Notes: a model not told the origin generated them from the letters alone. 64,000 nt of DNA from Gaiellaceae bacterium (GCA_021323315.1 JAJTCQ010000008.1:1-64000), one strand, 5' to 3'. Shown: positions 33,742-43,035, counted from the first letter of the stretch. Numbers and translations are program-made.

Positions 33742-33787
33742 GGGTCAGCGCCCGCGCGCGAGCGTGCTGTCGTCCCGGTCACCAGGT

Positions 33788-33949
33788 TCACTCGGCGGAC
33801 CGCGGAACCGGCTCGGTCGGGGCGACGAGAAGGGATCCGTCCGGAGCGAGCGCGAGCGCGCTCGGCAGCACCGGCGCTGCCAGCGCCCGGCCGTCGCGGT
33901 GCGGACCGAGCCGAGGCACTGCTACATCGCGCCGCGCGGTTCCGGGCAC
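33788..33949 (-). pseudogene. Possible remnant of a beta-propeller protein
   Basis: A 53-codon minus-strand frame within the gap between the anti-sigma and ThyA genes. It ends [17 protein letters not shown], which resembles a blade of NHL/SMP-30-like propellers ([12 protein letters not shown]), followed by a stop. Nothing upstream continues the fold, so it would be a decayed C-terminal end. It may be chance in GC-rich DNA. Confidence 0.2.
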
Positions 33950-33983
33950 GGGGCATCGCCGGGCTCCGCGGTATCGTCGGAGC

Positions 33984-34781
33984 GTGGCCCAGTACGAGGA
34001 CTTCGTCCGTCACGTGCTCGCGGAGGGCGAGCCGAAGAGCGACCGCACCGGAACCGGGACGCTGAGCACGTTCGGCTACCAGATGCGCTTCGATCTGTCC
34101 GACGGCTTCCCTCTCGTGACGACGAAGAAGGTGCACTTCAAGTCGCTCGCCGTCGAGCTCCTCTGGTTCCTGCGCGGCGACTCGAACGTGCGTTGGCTGC
34201 AGCACCAGGGCGTCACGATCTGGGACGAGTGGGCCGACGAGAGCGGCGAGCTGGGACCCGTGTACGGCGTCCAGTGGCGCAGCTGGCCGACGCCCGACGG
34301 CGCGCACGTCGACCAGATTGCCGAGGTCGTGCGGCTGCTTCGCGAGGACCCCGACTCGCGCCGGATCATCGTGAGCGCCTGGAACGTCGGGGAGCTCCCG
34401 CGCATGGCGCTCGCCCCGTGCCACGCCTTCTTCCAGTTTCACGTCGCCGGGGGGCGGCGCCTCTCGTGTCAGCTCTACCAGCGCAGCGCCGACGTCTTCC
34501 TCGGCGTTCCGTTCAACATCGCGAGCTACGCCCTCCTCACCCACATGCTCGCGCAGCAGTGCGACCTCGAGCCGGGCGATCTGGTCTGGACCGGCGGCGA
34601 CTGCCACATCTACGACAACCACCGCGAGCAGGTCGAGACGCTGTTGTCCCGCGAGCCGTTCCCGTATCCGACGCTGCAGCTCCTCCGCCGACCCGCCTCG
34701 ATCTTCGACTACGAGCTCGAGGACTTCGAAGTCGCAGACTACGAGCATCATCCGGCGATCCGCGCGCCGGTCGCAGTGTGA
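33984..34781 (+). CDS. thyA: Thymidylate synthase ThyA
   Basis: A 265-residue classical thymidylate synthase that methylates dUMP with methylene-THF, leaving dihydrofolate. Motifs are [20 protein letters not shown] at the N-terminus, the catalytic Cys in [12 protein letters not shown] near residue 147, [22 protein letters not shown] near 170, and the dUMP-binding end [17 protein letters not shown]. Size equals the E. coli enzyme. GTG start with [12 protein letters not shown]. The DHFR gene overlaps its stop by four bases, logical because DHFR recycles the product. Confidence 0.95.
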   Translation: MAQYEDFVRHVLAEGEPKSDRTGTGTLSTFGYQMRFDLSDGFPLVTTKKVHFKSLAVELLWFLRGDSNVRWLQHQGVTIWDEWADESGELGPVYGVQWRSWPTPDGAHVDQIAEVVRLLREDPDSRRIIVSAWNVGELPRMALAPCHAFFQFHVAGGRRLSCQLYQRSADVFLGVPFNIASYALLTHMLAQQCDLEPGDLVWTGGDCHIYDNHREQVETLLSREPFPYPTLQLLRRPASIFDYELEDFEVADYEHHPAIRAPVAV

Positions 34782-35767
34782 CGGTCACCCTCGTCGCCGC
34801 GGTCGCCCGCGGTGGTGTGATCGGGCGCGACGGTGGGATCCCGTGGCAACTCCAGGAGGACATGGCGCGATTCCGCGAGCTCACCATGGGTCACCCGGTC
34901 GTCATGGGCCGGCGGACCTGGGACTCGCTCCCAGACCAGTTTCGTCCCCTCCCCGGCCGTGACAACATCGTCATCACTCGTGATCCCGACTGGAGCGCGC
35001 AGGGCGCCGACCGGGCGGGCTCGATCGAAGACGCTCTCAGGCTGGTCGGTTCGGATCCCCATGTCTTCGTGATCGGCGGTGGTGAGATCTATGCCGCCGC
35101 GCTCCCCTTCGCCGACGAGCTGCACCTGACCGAGATCGACGCCGATGTCGAGGGTGACACGACATTCCCGAGATGGGAATCCGGCGCGTTCGAGGAAACG
35201 TCGCGACAGAGCCAGGTCACTGCGGACGGGACGCAGTTCAGTTTCGTCACGTACCGGCGCACGGCTGCCGCGCGGCAGCTCGCCGCTCTCGCGGACGTCG
35301 GCCGCCTCCTCGACCAGCTCGGCGTTGACCGCTGGTTGTTCGGCGGCTGGGCAGTGGACTTCTACGCGGGCCGGATAACACGGCCGCATTTCGACGTGGA
35401 CCTGGCCGTCTGGCTCGACGACGTCCCTCGCATCGGAGTCGCGCTCGAAGGCGACGGCTGGCGCCACGAGCCAGACCCCGGCGAGAACGGAGGAACGGGC
35501 TACGAGCGCGGTGGTGTCCGGCTCGAGCTGACGTACCTCGTGCGCCGCGACGACGGGCGGATCATCACGCCGCTCCGCGACTCCGAGGCGAGCTGGCCCG
35601 AAGACGCATTCGGCGCGGACACGCGCGAGCTCGGAGGCGTGCGCGCGCGGCTCGTCGGGCTCGACGCGCTCGGGAGCGGCAAGTCGTCACCGCGGGACGA
35701 CCCGGACGACGCGGCGAAGGATCGGGCCGACTTCGACGTCCTGTCCGAGCTCGGAGACGGCAGCTAG
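34778..35767 (+). CDS. folA: Dihydrofolate reductase fused to an aminoglycoside/lincosamide nucleotidyltransferase-like domain
   Basis: A 329-residue fusion. Residues 1-162 are a complete [64 protein letters not shown], ending FSFVTYRR. After a short Ala-rich linker, residues 175-329 look like an ANT/LinB-type nucleotidyltransferase: [16 protein letters not shown], then [12 protein letters not shown] with the paired Asp metal ligands. There is no stop, frame break or ribosome site between the domains. The DHFR half pairs with ThyA. The role of the second half is unknown; it may be a toxin/antitoxin-like or drug-modifying domain. Confidence 0.85.
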   Translation: MTVTLVAAVARGGVIGRDGGIPWQLQEDMARFRELTMGHPVVMGRRTWDSLPDQFRPLPGRDNIVITRDPDWSAQGADRAGSIEDALRLVGSDPHVFVIGGGEIYAAALPFADELHLTEIDADVEGDTTFPRWESGAFEETSRQSQVTADGTQFSFVTYRRTAAARQLAALADVGRLLDQLGVDRWLFGGWAVDFYAGRITRPHFDVDLAVWLDDVPRIGVALEGDGWRHEPDPGENGGTGYERGGVRLELTYLVRRDDGRIITPLRDSEASWPEDAFGADTRELGGVRARLVGLDALGSGKSSPRDDPDDAAKDRADFDVLSELGDGS

Positions 35768-35778
35768 CATCGGCGGCC

Positions 35779-36339
35779 GTGAGCACCGACCTTCACGTGC
35801 CGCGCGAGAGTCTCGATCCGCACCTGCCGGCGCTCCGCGCACTGTCGAGCCAGCAGGGCACGCTCGAGCTCATCGTCGTCCGGCCGGCGGAGGGCGACCG
35901 CGAGCTGCCGGAGACGGCCGAGCTCGCGCTCGAGGAGGGCCTCGTCGGCGACCGCTGGCGCGCCTCCGCCCACCTCCGCGAGGACGGGCACGTGAGCCGG
36001 GAGAACCAGCTCACGATCGCGTCGACGCGCCTGCTCGAGCTCATCGCCGAGCCGGAGCGCTGGCCGCTGGCGGGCGACAACCTGCTGGTGGACATCGGCC
36101 TCGACAAGGCGAGCCTTCCGGTGGGCAGCCGTCTCGCGATCGGCGACGAGGTGATCGTCCAGATCTCCGAGATCCCCCATACCGGGTGCGCGAAGTTCTC
36201 GGCGCGCTTCGGGAGCGACGCGCTCAGGTTCATCAACTCGCCGGAGGGCCGCGAGCTCCGGCTGCGCGGCGTGAACGCCCACGTGATCGTCCCCGGCACG
36301 GTGTCGACCGGCGACACCGTCCGCCGAATCTCGCTCTAG
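35779..36339 (+). CDS. MOSC-domain protein
   Basis: A 186-residue MOSC protein, a beta-barrel family that binds molybdenum cofactor or sulphur adducts. It reads ELALEEGLVGDRWRASAH near residue 50, then VSRENQLTIAS, GDNLLVDIGL and the conserved Cys in SEIPHTGCAKFSARFG near residue 135. It is an isolated MOSC domain without the beta-barrel partner of MOSC N-domain proteins. GTG start 11 bases after the DHFR fusion. Molybdenum enzymes are not obvious nearby. Confidence 0.8.
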   Translation: MSTDLHVPRESLDPHLPALRALSSQQGTLELIVVRPAEGDRELPETAELALEEGLVGDRWRASAHLREDGHVSRENQLTIASTRLLELIAEPERWPLAGDNLLVDIGLDKASLPVGSRLAIGDEVIVQISEIPHTGCAKFSARFGSDALRFINSPEGRELRLRGVNAHVIVPGTVSTGDTVRRISL

Positions 36340-36560
36340 GCCGCATCCAGACCCGAGACCTCGAGCGCGGCCCGGCCCCGCTCGGTCACGACAACGCTCG
36401 CACGCGATCCGTCCCGAACGACCTCGATCAGCTGCCCGTCGATCGCGTCCTCCCAGACGGAGTGCTGCGGGCAGTTGGTCCGCCACACGTCGATGGCGTC
36501 CGGATACGTCCGTGGCTCTTCGGCGATCCAGGAAAGAAGCTCGAGGGTCGCCGGGCTCAT
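36336..36560 (-). CDS. Small winged-helix-like hypothetical protein
   Basis: A 74-residue protein: SPATLELLSWIAEEPRTYPD, then AIDVWRTNCPQHSVWEDAID, then a terminal beta pair GSRASVVVTERGRAALEV. The helix-helix-strand layout resembles a winged helix but I see no family match. The ATG at 36560 avoids overlap with the GreA-like gene; the longer frame is an Arg-rich extension. It shares a CTAG stop overlap with the convergent MOSC gene. Confidence 0.55.
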   Translation of the reverse strand: MSPATLELLSWIAEEPRTYPDAIDVWRTNCPQHSVWEDAIDGQLIEVVRDGSRASVVVTERGRAALEVSGLDAA

Positions 36561-36567
36561 CCGCAGT

Positions 36568-37020
36568 TCACGCGCGCCGGATCGCGAGCACGCGGGCCTT
36601 CCACGAGCCGCTCGGCGCCTGGACGTCGACCACGTCGCCAACCGCAGCGCTCATGAGCGCCGCGCCAAGCGGTGAATCGGGCGATACGCCCCCGACCGCG
36701 GAGATCTCGACGTCCATCTCGTCCCCGTCCTCGTCGGCGATCGTCACGGTGGAACCCACACCGACGTGCTCGTCGGTGTCGTGCTCCACCGTCACCGCGT
36801 GATGCAGGCGCTCGCGCAAGGCGCGGATGCGCGCCTCGAGGAGGCCCTGCTCGTTCTTCGCCGCGTGGTACTCGAAGTTCTCGGAGAGGTCGCCGAACTC
36901 GCGCGCGGTCTTGATGGCCTGGATTGCCGCCTTTCGACGGGGTCCTTCGAGCTCGGCCAGCTCCGCCTCGAGGGCGGCGCGCTGGTCGGCGGTGAGGTGT
37001 TCGGCTCTCGGTTCGCTCAC
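36568..37020 (-). CDS. greA: Transcription elongation factor GreA
   Basis: A 150-residue Gre factor that rescues backtracked RNA polymerase by promoting transcript cleavage. The N-terminal coiled coil contains RRKAAIQAIKTAREFGDLSE with the acidic tip (GDLSENFEYHAAKNEQG), and the C-terminal FKBP-like domain has VGSTVTIADEDGDEMDVEIS and SPDSPLGAALMSAAVGDVV. GTG start. Divergent from the glutamine-synthetase-like gene 68 bases away. Confidence 0.92.
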   Translation of the reverse strand: MSEPRAEHLTADQRAALEAELAELEGPRRKAAIQAIKTAREFGDLSENFEYHAAKNEQGLLEARIRALRERLHHAVTVEHDTDEHVGVGSTVTIADEDGDEMDVEISAVGGVSPDSPLGAALMSAAVGDVVDVQAPSGSWKARVLAIRRA

Positions 37021-37088
37021 GGGAACGGAACGCTAGTTACTCGATTAGGCTCGCGCAGGACAACGCGGAAGAGCAAAGGAGGAGAGCG

Positions 37089-38486
37089 GTGGCGACGGAC
37101 CTGGAGCGTTTCGTCGACGCGGACGGTCGGGCGGAGCTCGTGAAGGACGCCCGGAAGAAGATCGACGCCGAAGGCGTCACGTACGTCTACTACCAGTTCA
37201 TCTCTGTCACCGGTCGCATCATGGGCAAGGGCGTGCCGGCCCCCCATTGGGAGACGATCGCGCAGAAGGGCTTCCAGCTCGTCTACGGCTCGACCGCCAA
37301 CCTCTTCACGGATCGCCATGGCGGCTACATCGGCTACGGCCCCGAGGCCTGGGAGCTCGTCGGGATCCCGGAGCCAGAGACGTTCGAGGTCCTCCCCTGG
37401 GACAACCGCGTCGCGCGTGTCTGGTGTACCTGCTTCCGCAACCGCGAGGATCGCGACGGACCGGGGGCGTTCCTGACCTCGGACTGCCGCGGGAACCTGC
37501 GCCGCATCCAGGAGGAGTTCGAGGGCCGCACCGGGATGCACCTCCGCGCCGGGATGGAACCGGAGATGATGTGGCTCCGCCTCAACCCGGACGGCACGCC
37601 CTCGGTCGAGGGCAAGACGAAGCCCTACTGCTACCACATCGACCAGTTCTCCGAGCTCCAGCCGATCATCCACAAGATGGTCGAGTACGGGCAGAAGCTG
37701 GGGCTCGACATGATCCAGGGCGACCACGAGGACGCGCCCGGGCAGATCGAGCTCAACTTCGGGTTCGACCGCGCAGAGCGCACCGCCGACAACCTCTCCA
37801 CCTTCCGTCAGATCGCCAAGCAGGTAGGTCGTGAGGAGGGCGCGTTCCCGTGCTTCATGCCCAAGCCGTTCATGGGCGTCTCGGCGAACGGCTGCCACAC
37901 GAACATCTCACTGTGGAAGGACGACGAGAACGTCTTCCTGCCGGACGGAGACGACGTGCACATGCCGAGCCAGGTCGGCCTCCACGCCGTCGGCGGGATC
38001 CTCGAGCACCTGCGCGCTCTCACCTGCGTCACCGCGTCGACCGTGAACTCGTACCGCCGGTTCTGGGAGACCGGCTTCTGGGCGCCGGTCTTCGCCGACT
38101 GGGGCTACCAGAACAGGACGACCGCACTGCGGATCTCGTCGCCCGACCGCTTCGAGTATCGGTCCGTGGACTCCGCAGTCAACCCGTACCTGGCCCTCGC
38201 GGGGCTGATCAAGGTGATGGACGACGGCATTCAGCGCGAGCTCGATCCCGGTCCGCCCGAGGAGTCGAACATCTACGAGGCGATCGAAGCCGGCAAGACG
38301 GTGAAGCGGGTGCCGATGACGCTCGGCGAGGCTCTCGAAGAGCTCGAACGGGACGACGTCGTCAAGAGCGCGCTACCGGACGAGATGTACCGTGTGTTCA
38401 TGCACTACAAGCGCGACGAGTGGGAGCGCTATTGCGCCACCGTCTCCGACTGGGACGTGCAGGAATACCTCGACGTGCTGCCCTGA
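37089..38486 (+). CDS. gmaS: Type III glutamine-synthetase-family ligase, probable gamma-glutamylmethylamide synthetase
   Basis: A 465-residue member of the glutamine synthetase family (GlnT/GMAS branch). The ATP/metal core is visible: AGMEPEMMWLRL near residue 155, MIQGDHEDAPGQIELNFG near 213, the substrate loop KPFMGVSANGCHTNISLW near 260, and RTTALRISSPDRFEYRSVD near 345. In bacteria with the N-methylglutamate pathway this branch joins glutamate and methylamine. It heads an operon with the three N-methylglutamate-synthase-like subunits, which supports that role. A true glutamine synthetase activity is the alternative. Strong AAAGGAGGAG ribosome site, GTG start. Confidence 0.85.
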   Translation: MATDLERFVDADGRAELVKDARKKIDAEGVTYVYYQFISVTGRIMGKGVPAPHWETIAQKGFQLVYGSTANLFTDRHGGYIGYGPEAWELVGIPEPETFEVLPWDNRVARVWCTCFRNREDRDGPGAFLTSDCRGNLRRIQEEFEGRTGMHLRAGMEPEMMWLRLNPDGTPSVEGKTKPYCYHIDQFSELQPIIHKMVEYGQKLGLDMIQGDHEDAPGQIELNFGFDRAERTADNLSTFRQIAKQVGREEGAFPCFMPKPFMGVSANGCHTNISLWKDDENVFLPDGDDVHMPSQVGLHAVGGILEHLRALTCVTASTVNSYRRFWETGFWAPVFADWGYQNRTTALRISSPDRFEYRSVDSAVNPYLALAGLIKVMDDGIQRELDPGPPEESNIYEAIEAGKTVKRVPMTLGEALEELERDDVVKSALPDEMYRVFMHYKRDEWERYCATVSDWDVQEYLDVLP

Positions 38487-38507
38487 CGAGAGACGGAGCG
38501 GACGCCC

Positions 38508-39443
38508 ATGTGCGGCATCGCAGGGATCATCTACCGGGACGGCTCGGAGCACGCCATCGGCGCCGAGATGACGCGGATGCTCCAGTCGATGAAGCACCGC
38601 GGGCCCGACTCGACCGGCTTTGCGTTGTACGGGAACGGCGAGAACGGCAACCTCGTCATGCGCTACAAGCTCGCGGACGCGAACACGCCCCGCGACTTCG
38701 ACTTCGAGGATCGCCTCCGTAGGCATCGCACCGAGGTCGAGGCACGACTCGTTGCGCTCGGCGGCCGCATCGACGAGGTCGAGGAGGAGACGCCGTACGC
38801 ATTCCGCGTCTCGTTCGGCTACGACGGCGACCTGAAGCTGCTCGCCGACTTCGTCGAGGACATCCCCGAGGCCGAGGTGCTCTCGCTCGGCCGCGCGCTC
38901 GAGATCGTCAAGGACCTGGGCGACGCCGAGTCCGTCCACGATCAGTACGGCCTCGCCGACTTCAAGGGCACGCACGCGATCGGGCACGTGCGCATGGCGA
39001 CGGAGTCGGAGGTCGATATCGCCGGCGCGCACCCGTACTGGGCGTATCCCTACTCCGACGTCGCGGTCGTGCACAACGGCCAGCTCACGAACTACTTCAT
39101 GTGGCGCCGCCGGCTCGAGCGCGCAGGTCGCCGCTTCATGTCCGAGTGCGACTCGGAGATCATCGCCGTCTACCTCGCGGAGGAGATGTCGAAGGGCGCC
39201 TCCCTCCAGGAGTCGATGCACAAGTCGCTCGACGAGCTCGACGGCGTCTTCACGTACATCGCGGTGACGAAGGACGAGCTCGGCGTCGCGAAGGACGAGC
39301 TCGCCGCGAAGCCGCTCGTGCTCTACGAATCCGACGACCTCGTCGCGCTCGCCTCCGAGGAGATCGCGATCCGGCAGCTCGTGGACCACGAGATCGAGAC
39401 GTACGACCCGTACGAGCGGGAAGTGTTGGTTTGGCAGCGGTAG
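38508..39443 (+). CDS. mgsA: Class II glutamine amidotransferase, MgsA/GlxB-like
   Basis: A 311-residue Ntn-type glutaminase with the nucleophile Cys directly after Met (MCGIAGIIYRDGSEHAIG), then MKHRGPDSTGFALYGNG and the conserved AVVHNGQLTNYF region near residue 185. In glutamate synthase this domain releases ammonia from glutamine. In N-methylglutamate synthase the corresponding subunit is thought to release methylamine from gamma-glutamylmethylamide. It is 22 bases downstream of the GMAS-like gene and overlaps the next one. Confidence 0.85.
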   Translation: MCGIAGIIYRDGSEHAIGAEMTRMLQSMKHRGPDSTGFALYGNGENGNLVMRYKLADANTPRDFDFEDRLRRHRTEVEARLVALGGRIDEVEEETPYAFRVSFGYDGDLKLLADFVEDIPEAEVLSLGRALEIVKDLGDAESVHDQYGLADFKGTHAIGHVRMATESEVDIAGAHPYWAYPYSDVAVVHNGQLTNYFMWRRRLERAGRRFMSECDSEIIAVYLAEEMSKGASLQESMHKSLDELDGVFTYIAVTKDELGVAKDELAAKPLVLYESDDLVALASEEIAIRQLVDHEIETYDPYEREVLVWQR

Positions 39444-40219
39444 GCGAGCGGCAGATCTCGTACGACGCGCGCGGGCTCGCCGAGCCGGTCGCGGATGCAC
39501 CGAGAACCGCGGTCGTCGAGGACGGCGTCGCGACCTTCGACGCGCGCGAGCTCACGACGCGGACGATCAACCTCGAGCTCCGCCGACTCCTGTACGAGGA
39601 AGGCGTCGGAGAGGTCGTCGTCCAGAACCCGCAGGGCCGCCATTCGCTCGGAGTCGGGATCCTGCGCCGCTGCCGGATCCGCTTCGAGGGCTCGCTCGGC
39701 TACTTCGCGTGCGGGCTGATCGACGGGCCGGAGATCCACATCACGGGCCGAGTGGGCTGGTCCGCCTGCGAGAACATGATGTCCGGCGTCGTCGTCGTCG
39801 ACGGGAACGGCGGCTCGCTCACCGGCGCTGCCATGCGTGGAGGCGACCTTCTGGTGAAGGGCCGTGTCGGAGCGCGCACCGGGATCGACCAGAAGGGCGG
39901 CACGATCATCATCGGCGGGTCGGTCGGCTCGATGACCGGGTTCATGATGCAGCGCGGACGCATGATCATCTGCGGCGACGCCGGCCCGGGCCTCGGCGAC
40001 TCGATGTACGACGGCACGATCTACGTCGCGGGCACGGTGAAGTCGCTCGGCATCGACTGCGTGCCCGGCGAGTGGACGGACGCGGACACCGAGCTCATCG
40101 AGCGGAAGTTCCGGATCTACGGTCTCGGCTCTCCGCCGGAGTTCCAGAAGTTCGTGTGCGGGAAGGTCCTCTACAACTACGACTCGCTCGAGCCCTCCGA
40201 GAAGAAGCTGGTGATCTAG
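39431..40219 (+). CDS. mgsB: GXGXG-repeat glutamate-synthase domain protein, MgsB/GlxC-like
   Basis: A 262-residue right-handed beta-helix like the C-terminal domain of glutamate synthase large subunit. Repeats include GLIDGPEIHITGRVGWSACE, GGDLLVKGRVGARTGIDQKG and GSVGSMTGFMMQRGRMIICG. It probably holds the complex together and shapes the tunnel for the amine. I infer a TTG start at 39431, with GGGAAG seven bases upstream, overlapping the previous gene by 13 bases; no ATG or GTG fits. It is followed without any gap by the FMN subunit. Confidence 0.85.
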   Translation: MAAVGERQISYDARGLAEPVADAPRTAVVEDGVATFDARELTTRTINLELRRLLYEEGVGEVVVQNPQGRHSLGVGILRRCRIRFEGSLGYFACGLIDGPEIHITGRVGWSACENMMSGVVVVDGNGGSLTGAAMRGGDLLVKGRVGARTGIDQKGGTIIIGGSVGSMTGFMMQRGRMIICGDAGPGLGDSMYDGTIYVAGTVKSLGIDCVPGEWTDADTELIERKFRIYGLGSPPEFQKFVCGKVLYNYDSLEPSEKKLVI

Positions 40220-41665
40220 ATGCCCACCGAGAACGGCGGCCCGTCCCAGAAGGACGTCCTCGGTCGCAGCCGCATCTTCACGCCCGAGGTCGTCAACGAC
40301 ATCCACATCAAGGCCGAGCTCGGGCGCTACCGCATGCGGGGCTTCTCGATCTTCAAGCCGATGCCGCACTGGGACGAGCTCGTGTTCCTTCCCGGCACGC
40401 TGACGCGCTTCGTCATCGAGGGCTACCGGGAGAAGTGCGACACGACGACGGTGCTCGGCGCGCGCTTCGCGAAGAACCCGATGGAGCTCGACATCCCAAT
40501 CTACATCACCGGCATGTCGTTCGGCGCCCTCTCGCTCGAGGCGAAGATGGCGCTCGCGAAGGGCGCGTCCATGGCCGGCACGGCAACGTGCTCGGGCGAG
40601 GGCGGGATGATCCCGCCGGAGCGCGACTACTCGACGAAGTGGTACTACCAGTGCATCCAGTCGCGGTACGGGTTCAACCCGCACCACCTGATGCTCGCGG
40701 ACGCGTGCGAGTTCTTCATCGGGCAGGGCTGCAAGGTCGGCCTCGGCGGCCATCTGATGGGGCAGAAGGTCACCGAGCAGGTCGCGGAGATGCGCTCGCT
40801 CCCTGCGGGGATCGACCAGCGCTCGCCCGCGCGGCACCCCGACTGGCTCGGTCCCGACGACCTCTCGCTCAAGGTGCAGGAGATCCGCGAGGCGACCGAC
40901 TACCGGATCCCGATCCAGCTCAAGCTCGGCGCCTCGCGGGTGTACGACGACGTGCGCATGGCCGCGAAGTGCGGGCCGGACATCATCTACCTCGACGGAG
41001 CCGAGGGCGGCACCGGCGCCGGCCCGCACATCGCGACCGAGGAGACTGGCATCCCGCTGATGGCGGCGATCCCCGAGGCGCGGCGAGCGCTCGAAGACGT
41101 CGGACTCGCGGACGAGATCGACCTCGTCGTCGCGGGCGGGATACGCAACGGCGCCGACGTCGCGAAGTGCCTCGCGCTCGGCGCGAAGGCCGTCGCGCTG
41201 GGGCACTCGGCGCTCATGGCGCTGAACTGCAACAAGGAGATCCCTGGCGTCACGGATTACGAGGGGACGGTCGGCGTCCCCGCGGGCCAGTGCTACCACT
41301 GCCACACCGGCCGCTGCCCGGTGGGCATCACCACCCAGGACCCGGAGCTCCGCAAGCGCCTGGTCGTCGAGGACGCCGCGAACCGCGTCTACAATTTCCT
41401 CACCGCGCTGACCATGGAGCTGCAGATGCTCGCGCGGGCATGCGGCAAGACGAACGTGCACTCCCTCGAGCCGGAGGACCTCGCGGCGCTGACGGTCGAG
41501 GCCTCGGCGATGGCGCGAGTGCCGCTCGCCGGAACGACCTACACGGTCGGCCAGACCGAGCGTGAGATCCTCTCCGAGGTGCAGCGCCTGCTCGCGATCA
41601 AGGCCGAGGAGGAGCTCGCCGCCAACCCGACCGCGCAGGTCGCCGACCTCCACTCGGTGGAGTAG
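40220..41665 (+). CDS. mgsC: FMN-binding glutamate-synthase-family subunit, MgsC/GlxD-like
   Basis: A 481-residue TIM-barrel flavoprotein of the glutamate synthase alpha-subunit FMN domain type. Hallmarks are YITGMSFGALSLEAKMALAK near residue 95, CSGEGGMIPPERDY near 120, LKLGASRVYDDVRMAAKCGP, GGTGAGPHIATEETGIPL, and the cluster-binding Cys pattern CYHCHTGRCPVGI near residue 355 for a 3Fe-4S centre. It would reduce the imine of 2-oxoglutarate with the released amine. It abuts its neighbours with no gap on either side. Confidence 0.88.
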   Translation: MPTENGGPSQKDVLGRSRIFTPEVVNDIHIKAELGRYRMRGFSIFKPMPHWDELVFLPGTLTRFVIEGYREKCDTTTVLGARFAKNPMELDIPIYITGMSFGALSLEAKMALAKGASMAGTATCSGEGGMIPPERDYSTKWYYQCIQSRYGFNPHHLMLADACEFFIGQGCKVGLGGHLMGQKVTEQVAEMRSLPAGIDQRSPARHPDWLGPDDLSLKVQEIREATDYRIPIQLKLGASRVYDDVRMAAKCGPDIIYLDGAEGGTGAGPHIATEETGIPLMAAIPEARRALEDVGLADEIDLVVAGGIRNGADVAKCLALGAKAVALGHSALMALNCNKEIPGVTDYEGTVGVPAGQCYHCHTGRCPVGITTQDPELRKRLVVEDAANRVYNFLTALTMELQMLARACGKTNVHSLEPEDLAALTVEASAMARVPLAGTTYTVGQTEREILSEVQRLLAIKAEEELAANPTAQVADLHSVE

Positions 41666-42115
41666 ATGAGCTCCCACGATCTCGCCTACACCGAGCCCGA
41701 GAAGATCAAGTCGCTCGACGCCGAGTTCCTGTCCGGCCACCGCTTCCCGTACCAGGAGGACCTGTCCCTCGTCGAGGACGTCGATCTCATGGCGTCGACG
41801 CCGGGCGAGGACATCAACTGGCTCGAGGACGTCGCACTCCTCGAGGAGGACGGCGTGCCCGCGGTCTTCGACCGCTACTCGAACGCCTTCCTGAAGATCT
41901 ACTTCCCGATCCCGGAGGGGCGGGAGGACGAGATCGCCCGCAAGGTTCTCGTGACGCACCTGCAGTCGGGCAACTCGTACGGCATCCTGCTCAAGGAGCT
42001 CCACTGCAAGTTCCCCCAGCCCGAGCTCGGCCCGTGGGTCGAGGGCTCGAGGACCGTCGGCACGGACTACTCGCCGCCCGTCCTTGAGGGCTGGGAAAAA
42101 CCCGCCGGGCATTAG
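41666..42115 (+). CDS. Unknown acidic protein translationally coupled to the MgsC-like gene
   Basis: A 149-residue acidic soluble protein: EPEKIKSLDAEFLSGHRFPY, then EDINWLEDVALLEEDGVPAV, FLKIYFPIPEGREDEIARKV and a C-terminal segment LLKELHCKFPQPELGPWVEG. I do not recognise the family and see no cofactor motif. The ATG begins immediately after the stop of the FMN subunit, so it should be made in the same amount. It may be a fourth subunit or assembly factor of the N-methylglutamate-synthase-like complex (inference). Confidence 0.75.
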   Translation: MSSHDLAYTEPEKIKSLDAEFLSGHRFPYQEDLSLVEDVDLMASTPGEDINWLEDVALLEEDGVPAVFDRYSNAFLKIYFPIPEGREDEIARKVLVTHLQSGNSYGILLKELHCKFPQPELGPWVEGSRTVGTDYSPPVLEGWEKPAGH

Positions 42116-42229
42116 CCGAGTTGCGAGACGCCGCCTCGGCATCGAGCATCGCCGACGGCGACGAACCCGCCGACGGCACGAACCGCGACAGGATGAGAGG
42201 CGCGTGTTGTTCACGCGGGTGGAGATAAC

Positions 42230-42949
42230 GTGCCGCGCGTCGTGCGAGCACTCGTCCTTCAGCACATCGCCTGCGAGCCACCCGGGGTGTTCGAGGACGT
42301 GCTGCGCGAGCGCGACGTCGAGCTTCACCGCGTCGAGCTCGACGAAGGGGACGCACTGCCCGACTGGCGCGACTTCGATGCGATCGTCGCGATGGGCGGA
42401 CCGATGTCCGTCAACGACGACGCGGAGCTTCCGTGGCTGAGAGAGGAAAGGGGGGCGATCGGCGATGCGGTTCGCGCCGGGAGGCCGTACTGGGGAGTCT
42501 GCCTCGGGGTCCAGCTCCTGGCCGCGTCGCTCGGTGCTCGCGTCTATCCGGGGCCGGAGCCCGAGGTGGGGCTACTGCCTGTGAGCATGACGGGCGAAGC
42601 TCGCTCGGATCCAGTATTCGGCGAAGCACCGCACGAGCTCGTGACGCTGCAGTGGCACGGCGACACGTTCGAGCTCCCGGACGGCGCGGTCCGACTCGCG
42701 AGCTCGCCCGCGTACGCGAACCAGGCCTTCCGCTTCGAGCGCGCGTACGGCGTCCAGTTCCACCTCGAGGTCTCGGCCGAGATGGCGCGCGAGTGGGCCG
42801 AGGTGCCCGCGTACGTGAGCTCGCTCGAGCGGACGCTCGGCGCGGACGGCGCTCCCGCCTTCCTCGCGTCGATCGAGGAGAAGGCCGACCAGATGCGCGC
42901 CGCTGGACGCTCGCTCTTCGAGCGCTGGCTCGACCGCGTCGCGACATGA
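42230..42949 (+). CDS. Class I glutamine amidotransferase-like protein (GMP-synthase-like)
   Basis: A 239-residue triad glutamine amidotransferase resembling the stand-alone GuaA glutaminase domain. The nucleophile elbow is YWGVCLGVQLLAASLGARVY near residue 90, and the His/Glu pair lies in GVQFHLEVSAEMAREW near residue 180. A leading ALVLQHIACEPPGVFEDVLR is typical. No partner synthase is attached. Such proteins often act on gamma-glutamyl amides, which would fit next to a GMAS operon. GTG start with GGAG upstream. Confidence 0.82.
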   Translation: MPRVVRALVLQHIACEPPGVFEDVLRERDVELHRVELDEGDALPDWRDFDAIVAMGGPMSVNDDAELPWLREERGAIGDAVRAGRPYWGVCLGVQLLAASLGARVYPGPEPEVGLLPVSMTGEARSDPVFGEAPHELVTLQWHGDTFELPDGAVRLASSPAYANQAFRFERAYGVQFHLEVSAEMAREWAEVPAYVSSLERTLGADGAPAFLASIEEKADQMRAAGRSLFERWLDRVAT

Positions 42950-42988
42950 CAGGGAAAGCCGGGACCGGCTCCCGAAGGGCACTCACCA

Positions 42989-43014
42989 CGAAGCCTCGCG
43001 GTCGGCGGGCTTCG
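42989..43014. terminator. Hairpin between convergent genes
   Basis: CGAAGCC and GGCTTCG form a 7-bp stem with a 12-base loop between the amidotransferase-like and the YidB-like genes. A moderate bidirectional terminator is likely. Confidence 0.5.
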
Positions 43015-43035
43015 CACTGAGACCGGTCGCGGTCG

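Noticed and set aside
39323..42328. 1001-codon open frame antisense to the glutamate-synthase-like genes
   Set aside because: It is an Arg/Ala/Asp/Val-rich shadow of four strong plus-strand genes, a usual effect of G/C third positions. No family motif is visible in it.
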